From Stomoxys calcitrans (taxonomy: Eukaryota; Arthropoda; Insecta; Diptera; Muscidae): DNA of 64,000 nt. The stretch covers positions 61,300,595-61,364,594 of the forward strand of contig NC_081554.1 of assembly GCF_963082655.1 (NCBI RefSeq), read 5' to 3'. Position numbers and translations under genes: made by a program. The notes under the pieces were generated by a model. The model made no database searches and was not told the origin of the DNA. It worked only from the letters and a program-made list of their open reading frames with translations. Shown here one piece after another: positions 44,286 to 54,990 of this stretch. Position 1 is the stretch's first letter. The number at the start of each line of letters is the position of its first letter.

Positions 44286-45190
44286 TACAGAACCTTCCGG
44301 GACGTCCATGATTTCTGAATTACGGTAGAATGGTTCTCCATATTTTATGATATATCCGAGATATATGAGATATGGGTGTACATACTTAAGCTAAGTTTTG
44401 CATGTACTCCAATAGTAACCCATGTACAAAAATTAGATATTTAAATTTGGGGGTTAATTGTCTGGTGGGAACTCCACCTTCCCCATCCGTTATATTATTT
44501 ATTTTTTGTTCTAACTTTTAGGGAATCTTTTTCAATTACAGTGATTAGTCTTGGTTATACATATGATATGGTAATCTCATATACAAAAAATACAATTTTC
44601 ATTAAAATTTCCATTAAGTCTAGTGCTGACGATGTAGACAATTAACATAACAGCCTAGGGTAATGAGTTACACATTATAAATGATTCCAGGCCTTAGTTT
44701 TATTTAATTAAATATTTGCGCAAAAGGCAACTTACTGCGTATAACACCCCGCCGCCATCACCATCATCCCTTCGGAGTCATTAAGAGGCAAACTATGGTT
44801 AGTGTTCCTTCCTTTTTTTTTGGTCAAGTCAAGCATGAAATATGTATCAAATGTGTAGTATTATTCTTACCTTACCTCTTAATATTTTCGAAATTTAATT
44901 AACCCTGCTCTATTGCAAATTTTGGAGTTGTGAGAAATCTGTTTGTGAGCACCGAACAGTGTTGAGGGCATGGAATATAAAGCATAACGATATATGAATT
45001 CTATCTATATTGCAAAAGGCTGTGGAGGATTTTTATATTTTTCGTTATAAGCCTAGTACTGGTTTAGACTTTTAGACTTTTCAGTTGAAATTTTTTCTTC
45101 AATTAGTTGCAAATGTAATAAAATGCTCATGAAATGGGCAGCAATCAAATCTCTTTTAATGCTGTTGTCTTTGTTGGGTGTTGTTGTTTG
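44286..45190. other. Mostly unique stretch, no gene seen
   Basis: AT-rich sequence, partly shared with 37820-37940 ('gatatttaaattt.ggg'). No coding motif or splice-flanked exon was recognised. Confidence 0.5.
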
Positions 45191-46796
45191 TTATACCCTC
45201 CACCATAGGATGGGGGTACACCAATTTCGCCATTCTGTTTGTAACTCCTCGAAATATTCGTCTAAGACCACATGAAGTACATATATTCTTCATCGTCATG
45301 ACATTTTAAGTCGAACTAGCCATGTCCGTCCGTCCGCCCGTCCGTCTGCCCGTCTGTCTGTCGAAAGCACGCTAACTTTCGAAGGAGTAAAGCTACCCAC
45401 TGGAAATTTTGCACAAATACTTCTTATGAGTGTAGGTCGGTTGGGATTGTAAATGGGCTATATCGGTCCACGTTTTGATATAGCTGCCATATAAACCGAT
45501 CGGGGATATTGACTTCTTGAGCCGCTAGAGGGCACAATTCTTATCCGATTTGGCTGAAATTTTGCATGACGTGTTTTATTATGACTTCCAGTACTGAGTA
45601 TGATTGAAATCGGTCCATAACCTGATATAGCTGCCATATAAACCTATCTGGGGTCTTGACATCTTGAGCGTCTAGAGTGCGCAATTCCTATCCGATTTGG
45701 CTGAAATTGCACGACGTGTCTTGCTAAGACTTTAAATAACTGTGCCAAGAATGGTTGAAATCGGTCCATAACCCGATATAGCTGCCATACAAACCGATCT
45801 GGGGTCTTGACTTCTTGAGCCACTAGAGGACGCAATTATCATCCAATTTGGCTGAAATTTTGCATGACGTATTTTCTTATAACTTCCACTAACTGTATTA
45901 AGAATGGTTCAAATCTGTCCATAATATGATATAGCTGCCATATAAACCGATCTGGGGTCTTGACTTCTTGAGCCACTAGAGGATGCATGAGGTGTTTTGT
46001 TATGACTTTCAACAACTGTGCTAAGAATAGTTCAAATCGGTCCATAACCAGATATAGTTGCCATATAAACCGATCTGGGTCTTGACTTCTTGAGCCTCTA
46101 CAGGGGGCAATTCCTATCCGATTTGGCTGAAATTTTGCACGACGTGTTTTGCTAAGACTTTCAACAACTGTGCTAAAAATAATTTAAATCGGTCCATAAC
46201 CTGATATAGCTGCCACATAAACTGATCTGGGACTTGACTTCTTGAGCCACTAGAGGGCGCAATTATTATCCGATTTAGCTGAAATTTTGCATGAGGTGTT
46301 TTGTTATAACTTTCAACAACTGTGCTTGGAATAGTTCAAATCGGTTTATAACCTGATATAGCTGCCATATAAACCGATATGGGATCTGACTTCTTGAGCC
46401 CTTAAAGGGCGCAAGTATTATCCGATTTGGCCGAAATTTTGTAGAACGGCTTCTCGCATGACCTTTATACATGTCGAATATGGCATGAATCGGTTTATAG
46501 CCTAATATAGCTCCCCTATAAACCGATCTCCCTATTTTACTTCTTCAGTCCCTAAAGTGCGTAATTCTTACTAGATTTGGCTGAAATTTTACACAATGAT
46601 TTCTACTATAGTCTTCAATATTCGGTTCAATTATGGTCCGAAATGAACCATAACTTGATATTGTTCCAATAACATAACACTTCTTTTCTTTTATTCTTTG
46701 TTTGCCTAAAACGAGATACCGTGGCATGAGCTCGAAAATGCGATCCATGGTGGAAGGTATATAAGATTCGGCCTGGTCAAACGCTTTTACTTGTTT
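45191..46796 (-). repeat. Family 1 repeat, long array
   Basis: Left end 'tataccctccaccataggat'. About eight units follow with 'cataacctgatatagctgcc' and 'ggggtcttgacttcttgagc', spaced roughly 145-155 bp. Right end 'atggtggaaggtatataaga', then hairpin-derived 'ttcggcctggtcaaa' and 'cgcttttacttgttt'. Confidence 0.85.
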
Positions 46797-46799
46797 TTG

Positions 46800-48760
46800 T
46801 TTGTGTTCTGTCGAAGAAGGCATTTTCGCTGCGAATGAAGTCAGTACCAGGCTATAGGGGGAAAGTCCAACGTTTGTGATAGTTTGGTTTATATGGTGGC
46901 AAGAAACTTCTTTGGTAAGCAAACAAGAAGACCGAGAAAGCAATCCGGGCCCCGAGGAAGGAGACTGAGGAGTATGTACCGTCAGCGTAATCAGCGAAAG
47001 TGCAGAATGCTGGAAGGGACAGAACTGACATTGCAGGCATTTCTACGGAAGCTGGAAAGAGAATCAGATCTCCCGAAGGATATTGTTCTTCTAAATGGCT
47101 GAAAAAGAAAAATAGCTCCGCGCTTTCTAGTACTCTGAGAAGACCCAGCCAGTCCTCTCACAATGGAGACTATAAATATTGTCCTGCGGAGGTGGACAAA
47201 ATCGGAGCAGGAACGAAAGAAGCGCGTACGGCTACTGAGTTTCCATGGGAGATTGTGACTTTCAAAAGGACGCCACAGACATAACGGAAGTGGAAGATGG
47301 TCGCTTTTAAAAGGTTAGGAGCCGCCCTCTTCTGCCAGAGTGGCAAGGAAGCACAACAAAGATGAGCTGACTTATGCAGGTATCGTTACAGGCACTGTAT
47401 CCGGTAGCGTTCCACCGTCATCGGTGGAGGATCTGGCTCATCAATCGGAACAGGAACGAATGACGAGCGCACGGCCCCGGAGGCTTCATGGAAGACTGTG
47501 ACTTCCAAAGCATCTGGCTTATCAATCGGAACAGGAACGAAAGACGAGCGCATGGCCTCGGAGTCTTCACGGAAGACTGTGACTTCCAAATGGACGCCAC
47601 TGACAAGACGGAAAAAAAAGTTTAAAAGGTAAGGAGCCGCCATCTTACGCCAGAGTGGCAAGAAACAAAACCGAGATGTACTGTCCTATGCAGTCATTGA
47701 TATGGGCAGTGTATCCGGTAGCATTTCACCATATCATCGGTGCGAGAGAATTTTCGAACATGTTTGGAACTCTGGTCCACCCATACAAATGATGAGCTGT
47801 GAGTATAAAGGGGACATCTTTACGCTGCGCTTTGCGCTAGAAGAATGCATTGATATCATCAAAACGCTCGTCGGAAGTATCCACACTTCCTGGGGCGCAA
47901 ATTTCGACCTGGTGAGAAAGATTGCCATCCCAAAGCTCACAGAGGCTAACAAAACAAAGGTTTTGTTGAGGAGAAATTGGTGGTCTTTTACAAGGAGGAG
48001 AAGGAGGAGGGAACTCTCCTTGTGGTGGGCAATAATAAGGTCTTCGTGAAAAGTTTGGTAAAGACTAAAGGCATGGTGTTCTATAGGGGAAAGACCGGCT
48101 TTTTGAAGATTGGGAAGACTAAGATGGGCAAACATCCTTATATTGAAACATCAGGCCGTGCATCTGTCAGATGACTCAATACCGTCTAACTAATAGGGGG
48201 CCAACGACGAGACCACCGCTGACTTTCTCAATGCAGGGACGGGAGACTTAATATAGCCTAACAAACAGGGACCCGACGATGAAACCATCACCAACTTTAA
48301 GATTCGAAAGACTAGGATAAGCAAAAATTCTAATATTCAAAACACCAGCCAGTACAGTGACAGCAAACTCAATGCAGCCTAAAGAAGAGGGAATAGACGA
48401 TGAGACCATCATCCACTCCCAAGAAGCTAATTTTCTTAGGATTCAGAAGACTAGTATAGGCAAAGATTATAAAATTTGAGACTCAATAAAGCCAAGCGAA
48501 CAGGGACCTGCTGATGGAACCATAACCGACTCTCTCAGTATTCGGAAGACTAGGATAGGCAAATATCCTCATATTGGAACATCAGGCAATGCAACAGGGA
48601 GTAGACGAGGCCCATTACTCCCAAGAGGCCCATTTACTGGAGGACCAATGATTGAGGTCATCCAGATAAACTTTCATGGGAGCGAGACAAGTGCTCCGGA
48701 GAAAATCGGCAATAGAAATTCAGGAGACATGGACTACCCGGAATAAAGTTTCTGCACTGA
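46800..48760 (+). mobile_element. LINE ORF1 remnant and start of ORF2 (LINE-F)
   Basis: Plus strand. A basic N-terminus 'KQTRRPRKQSGPRGRRLRS', 'LQAFLRKLERESDLPKDIVL', a Ser/Lys-rich linker, then 'LTYAGIVTGTVSGS' (about 47370-47410). It continues with 'MMSCEYKGDIFTLRFALEEC' and 'IDIIKTLVGSI' (47790-47880), the kind of region found in ORF1 of fly I/Jockey-like LINEs. About 170 bp encoding 'QERMTSARPRRLHGRL' is duplicated (47430-47600). An ORF2 start-like peptide 'IEVIQINFHGSETS' lies near 48650. Stops and shifts throughout. Whether this belongs to LINE-B or another family cannot be decided here. Confidence 0.6.
48100..48590 (+). repeat. Degenerate tandem repeat between ORF1 and ORF2
   Basis: The motif 'gaagactaggataggcaaa' with following 'tcctcatattggaacatcag' recurs at about 48113, 48308, 48446 and 48544, with 'gacgatga.accatca' between copies. 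Confidence 0.65.
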
Positions 48761-49014
48761 ACCATATCAACTACCTATTATTCAATGATAACATTGGTAC
48801 TCGGTCGAAGACCTGAGTTATTTGCGATAAAAATTTAAATTTTATATTTTCACAGAGTTGTCAACGTCGAATCCAACAGTGATGAGACATGGAGACGGTG
48901 GAGTATACCAGGCATAACTTTATCTGTCTTTCGACTCTCTGACACCGCCACTCACATGGATAGGATGCGATGCAAACTCTCACCACATTTGGTGGGTGGG
49001 GTAATACCAATGTT

Positions 49015-49060
49015 AGTCTCATAGGCGGACATGCAAACCTCTGCGCTAAGGTGTCCTCCA
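49015..49060 (-). mobile_element. SINE-1 head fragment
   Basis: 'tctcataggcggacatgcaa' 'acctctgcgctaaggtgtcc' is the complement of the SINE-1 A-box region. Confidence 0.6.
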
Positions 49061-50118
49061 ATCTTGAATACTAACGACCTAATAGCACTTAGTGTTAGTA
49101 ACACCGCTTTGTTAATTTGTTATTTGGATTAGGTAGGAAGTGTTAGATGTGACATTATGTTTAGAAAATAGTACAGCCAGCGCCGAATCGTATGAGCTTC
49201 CGGAATAAGTTGAAAACCAACTGGGCAAAATTCGGAAGACAACTAAGAAGAAGAAGGCAGGATAATTTTGACTGTCGACAATGTCAACAGGATTACGACT
49301 GCACTGGAACCTAAGACTCGGTTTGACCGGCACGCTTTTACTTGTTTTTATATTTCCCTAGCAATCTTTCTATTTCCGAATACTGTTTTTTATTTCTCCC
49401 CCACTCCAGCTGCTGCTGTTAGTGCATTGTAATTTCCTTAATATAATTTTCACTTAAGTTAAAGTTATACGTATAGCCATAACTTACAACCTGTCCTGTT
49501 TATGCAATTAAAGCTACCTGGACAGCGTTGCTTTTGTGCCTCAGAGGCTATGGCGGCATTATTTGCGACTTCTGCTCTAGTCATGGCCGGCTGAACACAA
49601 ATGCTGCTGTGTTAATAATTTGAATGAATTTATTTAATTTAATTGAGGTTATAAATTCCTTTTAATGGTGTGTAAAATTGTTCCGGCCATATTGTGGGGC
49701 TAGTTAATGATTTCATTTCCACGATTTTCCGATCTGAGGAGTAGCTATTAAGTTATACACCATAAGTATTTGTGGGAAATCTGCTACAATCGAATACTAC
49801 GATTATTACGGCTACAAATATTTGTTGCTGTTTCTTCATATTTTTAATGAAATGATTTATACGTGCATTCACATGAACTCATACACACGCACACACATTA
49901 CCATATACTTCCCCATCGTTTACTCGGTATTCAAATCCATATGTGCAGCACTTTGCTATGTCTGCGTATATGTTAAGTATGATGGCTTTTGTGATACTGA
50001 TTGCTGCTACTGCTTCCGCTGCTGTTTTTGTCGCTTTTTTTGTATTATATAATAATGTGTTAATTTATGGATTTTTGCAAATAAGTGTGAATGTGTGTGT
50101 GGGTGGGCTGGTGAGGCC

Positions 50119-50136
50119 CCTCTCTCTCTCTCTCTC
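50119..50136. repeat. (TC)n microsatellite
   Basis: About nine TC dinucleotides. Confidence 0.9.
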
Positions 50137-50623
50137 GTTATTGCCCATATCACATTTCCATGCATAAATTTGCAATAAACACTCAATTTGTTTTCATAAT
50201 ATTCGCTCTTTTTATCTCTTCAAAAGAATCATATAAATTATCTTCAAAAAAACACGAAAGGAAAAATATTGAACATGTACATATGCAGTCGCATTAAGGT
50301 GCCTCTTGTGCATTAAGGTGCCTTGTGTTTCAAATTTTGTGGAATACACAGCAATATCGAACTTACTGTTAACCCCAAGCCATATGGGAAAAAAATTTCA
50401 TCATAAATTGGTATTAGAAGCCAAAGCCCACCACCATTGTATACCCAAGTTGGCTGAATTTTAAAACGGTGAGTTGCACTAGGCCACCTGCAACGAGTAT
50501 AATCTACATCAGACCATATTTCGATATAGAGGCTATATAGACTGATATGTCGAATTAAGATCTTAAGCCCATAAAAGCCTCTTTTATTACCCGATTAATT
50601 TTAAACTGTGACTTTCATAAGGC

Positions 50624-51100
50624 TTAGGTTAGGTTAGGTCTAAGTGGCAGTCTGACATCAGACTCACTTAGACGTTATGATCACACAGTAACAGGCGAAG
50701 GAAGATTCCTTCTATTTATTTCCTTCCGTTGAAACATTCAGATCGCTTTAAAAAGCCCAACAACTTGCGAATGTTAACTACCGATAAATCAGTCAAGTTC
50801 CCAAAGAAATCAGAACCTACAGTGGAACTCCTTCTGACTGCCAATGCGCTACTCACACACAGCAGATGTTCTATAGTCTCTTCATCCTCGAAGTCCTCAT
50901 AGCTCTTGAAAAAGTCTTTATTTGAAATCTTCACTCTGTTAGCATGTTTTCCGATCAGACAGTGACCTGCCATGACGGAACACAATGACTGAGACCTCCG
51001 TTCTAGCCAGCGACAGCAGAGTCATAGACCTATTCAAGTTTAGATTAGGCCACATAATTTTGGATCGTTCACAATCCATCCACCCTATCCTATTGCCAAA
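50624..51100 (-). mobile_element. LINE-A, 3' terminus (second copy)
   Basis: The tail starts 'ttaggttaggttaggtctaa' and 'gtggcagtctgacatcagac', then the C-terminal coding 'FFKSYEDFEDEETIEHLLCV' (50716-50985), where the first Cys pair of the finger is lost. It parallels 9192-9620 of the first copy. Probably the 3' end of the element whose 5' part lies at 51616-54640. Confidence 0.82.
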
Positions 51101-51127
51101 TGCTTAGAATAAGGTGGATGGCAAATT

Positions 51128-51602
51128 TAGGCCATGATCCTTCCAGTAAGGAACCTACTTCTCTAATATCAATAAGAGAAGTCGATTTAAAGTTTAAGCT
51201 CAATGATAAGGGGCCTCCTTTTTTATACCGAGTCCGAATGGCGTGCCGCAAAGCGACACCTCTTGGCAGAGAAGTTTAAACATCGCGGGATACATCACAA
51301 ATGTAGCTAGCATTAGTAAGGGGATAGGGTTAGGTTAGGTAAGAGTGGCAGTCCTTTACAGACTCACTTAGACAATTCTAGGTCCATTGTGATACCACAG
51401 TGACGACCAACCAAGGCTTCTGGCGGGAATAGAACCCACGACCCCTGCACTGATAATCCAAGCACGCTACCAACTCGGCTACCGGGGCGCCCTAGTAAGG
51501 GGATAACTACCGCTGAAAAATTTTTCTGATGTTCACTTCGGGATTTGAATGCAGGCGTTCGGCGTCATAGGCGGACATTGAAATCTCTGCGCCACGGTGG
51601 CC
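51128..51602 (-). mobile_element. SINE-1 interrupted by SINE-2
   Basis: The SINE-1 body (51128-51326) and head (51506-51602, ending 'ctgcgccacggtggcc') are separated by a SINE-2. Both SINEs have minus polarity. The B-box region is mutated ('gggatttgaatgcagg'). Confidence 0.85.
51327..51492 (-). mobile_element. SINE-2 nested in SINE-1, 13-bp TSD
   Basis: 166 bp with terminal 'ggttaggttagg', the LINE-A-like tail, B box (complement of 'gggaatagaacccacgac') and head 'ggtagccgagttgg'. The flanking direct repeat 'tagtaaggggata' (51314-51326 and 51493-51505) is perfect. The interrupted SINE-1 is contiguous when one copy is removed. Confidence 0.93.
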
Positions 51603-51615
51603 TCCGATGTCGTTA

Positions 51616-52430
51616 TAGACGTCCCAATCGTTTGGTGGCCCTGTGCCTTTCGCTTTGTTTAAGAGTTTTCTGCAACACTTCCTCAGACCAACTATTTCTG
51701 GGGTCCACCGTGGCGGTCGCTATTTGTCTCTTGGCTTGGCACTAGGACATGCTGACACAAGCGAGTCATTCCGGGCCTTCGTAATCCCTAAATGACTCGT
51801 TTGTGTCAGCAAAATGTGTGCCAACATTTATCCCAATCCGCCTTTCTTCTGTCAAGCCAAGGGAGCACTTCTGCGGTATTTTCTCCAAGGCTGAAACTAA
51901 TATAACGATGATCAGAGAAGCAGTGGTCATCCAACACTTCCCAGTCCCATATCCTTCCACTTATAACCTCCAATTTAAAAGTAGCATCTAGTACCTACTG
52001 TCTGTTCCTAGTATCGATAAGCAGTTCACCTCTTTTGTTTATATCCGAACTTCCCCAATTCTGGTGATGTCCATGAGCATCACTTCTTCCAATGGGGCTC
52101 TTTTTCCCTGCAGAAGCGGCTTCAACCAGCAACTTAAGGTTTGAAGGCGGCATCTCTGAATCGTGTGTCATTATAGGGAGCCAGCCAGTAATGAGACTTT
52201 GTATTTCAAGGCTGGCTACTACTGAATCTTCAGTACTTAGCGACGAAAGAAGAAAAACATTGAGACAACTCTTTGCAAGAATACAGGCTCTGCGCCTCCC
52301 ATTCCCCGTACCCTTTAGCGGTTTAAATCCAGGAATTATTGTTCCACGAACCATTTTCTCCACTCACCCATGGTTTCTGGACAAGAACCACGTCTTTAGT
52401 GCCGTCCAAGCGGACTTATAATGATGACAA
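51616..52430 (-). mobile_element. LINE-A endonuclease (second copy)
   Basis: Minus strand: 'FKPLKGTGNGRRRACILAKS', 'SDAHGHHQNWGSSDINKRGE' (51995-52363) and, in a shifted frame, 'WEVLDDHCFSDHRYISFSL' with the SDH motif at about 51900-51917. The order and motifs are those of an APE-type endonuclease. RT should follow toward lower coordinates but is absent; only the 3' terminus at 50624 remains. Confidence 0.83.
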
Positions 52431-53029
52431 TTTATCTGCAGAAGCCGAACCAAAGCCAGGATTCGTAATTTCCACCAGTATTGCTTTAGTCTCGACTTCT
52501 GGGTCCACCAGGAATGCATCCTCAGAAGATTACTTCAATATTGCCATGATGAGTTTCCTTACATATCCAGGGCCAACTGCGAAAGCAGTGGAACCATTCT
52601 TCTTCAGGAAACTGGACACTTGCTGTGTGGACGATTCCTCCTTCGATGCTTCATTAGCTACTGCAGCCGAAGTACCTTTTGAGTTCCGTCCTTTACGGCT
52701 GGCGCACACCGTGAGCAGTAACCAACTGGATGACTCCGGGTCCCGTTTTGATGCCTTCTCCTCTTGTTTTAAACGTGATAGATTGATTTTCAGTCTTCTG
52801 CAACCCGCAAAATTCCTCAGACAAGTGTTTAGTAACAACTGCAGAGCCGTCTTCCGATTCCTCAACCCCACCGCTTCTAAACTTTCAATTTAAACTTGTT
52901 GAATCTGGAGAATACAACTCCGTCAGACTTGTTGAGGTCTGCGAGACAGTCGGTGTTTAGTGGTGGTTGAAAGATTGGGATTACAATCCTCTAGTCTCTT
53001 AAGTATGGATTAAGGACCTGAGGGAATCT
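52431..53029 (-). mobile_element. LINE-A ORF1, C-terminal part
   Basis: Reads 'MGLRNRKTALQLLLNTCLR' and a Ser/Lys/Glu-rich tail with 'SSTQQVSSFLKKNGSTAF', homologous to 12338-12814. The part near 53000 ('KRLEDCNPNLSTT') joins the ORF1 reading frame at 53697 once the insertion at 53030-53687 is ignored. Confidence 0.75.
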
Positions 53030-53687
53030 ATGTCCGTGAAATTAAAGTTAACTTTAACTAGCAGAGACATAAACCCATTCATTTAGCAGCACTCTCTTAT
53101 GAGCTTAGCAGAGCTATGACTACAATTTACCAGAAAAGATCTAAAGGGTTATTTTTTTGAGGTTAGGATTTTCATGCATTAGTATTTGACAGATCACGTG
53201 GGATTTCAGACATGGTGTCAAAGAGAAAGATGCTCAGTATGCTTTGACATTTCATCATGAATAGACTTACTAACGAGCAACGCTTGCAAATCATTGAATT
53301 TTATTACCAAAATCAGTGTTAAAAATAAAATCAAGAAAAATAATGGAAAAAATACGGAAAAAACGACAAAAGGCCCACAAACATTTCGATTTTTTTTTTC
53401 AAATTAGGTAACAACGTAAAAAATACATAACCGACAGATATGCAACACTAAAACATCTAAACCGAAAAGTGCAAAAACTGGAAGGGATGCGAGGTACCCA
53501 TATATAGTGAAGGAAGCCCTCAATGCCCACAAACCAAATGAAAAAGCATAAAATCTAAAAAGGTCACAACCTTTGAGATATTGGGCATTTCAAGTTAAAG
53601 TTAGAATTAACAGAATGGCCCACGGTGCTGCAAAGTGAAGGGGTTTGTGTCCCTGCTAGTTTAAGTAAAATTTATTTTCACGGACAT
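53030..53687. mobile_element. TIR element with 9-bp target duplication (copy B, 658 bp)
   Basis: The ends 'atgtccgtgaaa' and 'tttcacggacat' match copy A, with the inner TIR end 'gagacataaaccc' / 'gggtttgtgtccc'. The flanking 9-bp direct repeat 'agggaatct' (53021-53029, 53688-53696) is perfect and interrupts LINE-A ORF1 in a way that restores the frame on removal. Both copies share a subterminal 'ttaaca.aatggcccac' block. The interior differs: it contains a piece of another DNA transposon. No transposase frame remains. Confidence 0.87.
53150..53325 (+). pseudogene. 5' fragment of an IS630/Tc1-like transposon
   Basis: 'gttatttttttgaggttagg' is followed by a leader and a frame starting 'MNRLTNEQRLQIIEFYYQNQ' (53261-53320). 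That is the helix-turn-helix start typical of a Tc1-like transposase group in insects. It breaks off after about 20 codons. It lies inside the 9-bp-TSD element, so it is either captured or a secondary insertion. Confidence 0.65.
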
Positions 53688-54640
53688 AGGGAATCTTTGG
53701 TATCGAAGCTTGTGCCTTTGGTCGAGAAGGAATATCTTCTTTCTTGAATAGATCCAGTGCTGCGCATGGCCAGATCTCGCCAATCTTTCTTAGGGCTCAA
53801 CGATACATTACAATTCAGCGTTGATCCCCGAAAGCAATTGGGACATATCGGCCTCGATACCAGCTTGTGTCGTCATCAGCTGGATGGGGCCCTGGCAATT
53901 CCGCTAGGATACCCGAGTAAACAGATAACAGTCCATAGACTATCCCACTTCAATTTTTCCCAGGTATACAGCCCTGTTCTTCTCCCTTGGCAACAACAAC
54001 TATCACCAAGGCGTCCCTAGCGACATAAGCAAAGGTTCTTGAACCCATTTTACTTAGTTTGGACATGGGATCTCCTCCAAGTGACCGTAGCCTTTTGACT
54101 GACTGCAATGCCGTTACCAAATCTGGACGTACAGCCTTTTTGGTAGCCCATGCAGCGAATCTTCAAACCCAATTAAGGGAGCTTCTCTCCTTATCGGTGA
54201 AAGTTTTAGGATCATTCGCACCAAGCCTCTCAATAAACCTGAGAGCGATGCGCCTTTTATTGTTCCAACCTTAAAACTTAAAGACCGTATTTATTTGTCA
54301 GGGAAGGCCGATGGTTTAGGCAAATTATTGGCATGCGAAGATCGAATAGGTTCGGCCTTGTCTTAAAGACTCGAACCAGGTGCCTTTGTCAAAAGCCCCT
54401 GCAGAGCAGTCGTTTGTCGGATAGTGGAGCCCGCAGCAGCCACTCCACCAGTCGAGGTCGCAGTGGCAGACATAATGTTACGGCCTGATATCTCCACCGC
54501 AGCTGTTGGATTTTTGGATACCGTTTTAAGCCTACTCCCGGACTCTAGATCTGCCGCTCCACTGGAAATAGACGCAGATCATCAACCGCCTAATGGATAA
54601 CACTGTTGTAACTATCCTTGAGTGACTGAAAATTTTTTCT
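53688..54640 (-). mobile_element. LINE-A ORF1, N-terminal and middle part
   Basis: The minus strand reads 'RFIERLGANDPKTFTDKERS', a stop at a Trp position, 'RFAAWATKKAVRPDLVTALQ', 'SVKRLRSLGGDPMSK', 'ADDDTSWYRGRYVPIAFGDQ' and 'RPKAQASIPK' up to the insertion. This is the conserved core of a fly LINE ORF1 protein (nucleic-acid binding). A few stops only. The plus-strand frames 53757-54020 and 54059-54274 are shadows of it. Confidence 0.75.
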
Positions 54641-54844
54641 CCAAAAATAATGACCTATTACGAGTTACAGAATATTCTTGAGTAGCGAGATAACTAACTG
54701 TCCGCTGCACTTAACGCTTCGAAAAAGCTATGATTATGATAATAAAACCATTGTTTCAAATACCGTGCCTCACTACGCCCTCAGAAAACTGCATCAGAAG
54801 ATGAGTCTACGTGGATGGTGTTTCGAAAAGTGTTCCTGTGTTTT

Positions 54845-54990
54845 TATACCCTACACTACTACTGTGGAACAGGGTATTATATCGATCGACTCAGAATCAT
54901 TTTCTGATTCGATTTAGCTATGTCCCTCTGTCTGTCTTTGCGTCTGTCTGTCTGTCCATCCGTCCAAGTTAATTTGTATAGTTCACAGTA
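54845..54990 (-). repeat. Family 2 end fragment
   Basis: 'tataccctacactactactg' 'tggaacagggtattata' then 'ctgtctgtctttgcgtctgt' is the complement of the family 2 3' end. Confidence 0.75.

Larger units (their letters stand above)
48761..50440. other. Mostly unique stretch, no gene seen
   Basis: Contains a SINE-1 head scrap (49015-49060), a family 1 terminal scrap at 49310-49346 ('ggcacgcttttacttgtttt') and a (TC)n run. Frames such as 49822-50052 are Cys/Tyr/Phe-rich low-complexity translations without domain signs. Confidence 0.5.

Noticed and set aside
49822..50052. Cys/Tyr/Phe-rich 76-codon frame that could pass for a secreted peptide
   Set aside because: No signal-cleavage or cysteine-spacing pattern, AT/TGC-repeat composition, and an overlapping alternative frame of equal length.
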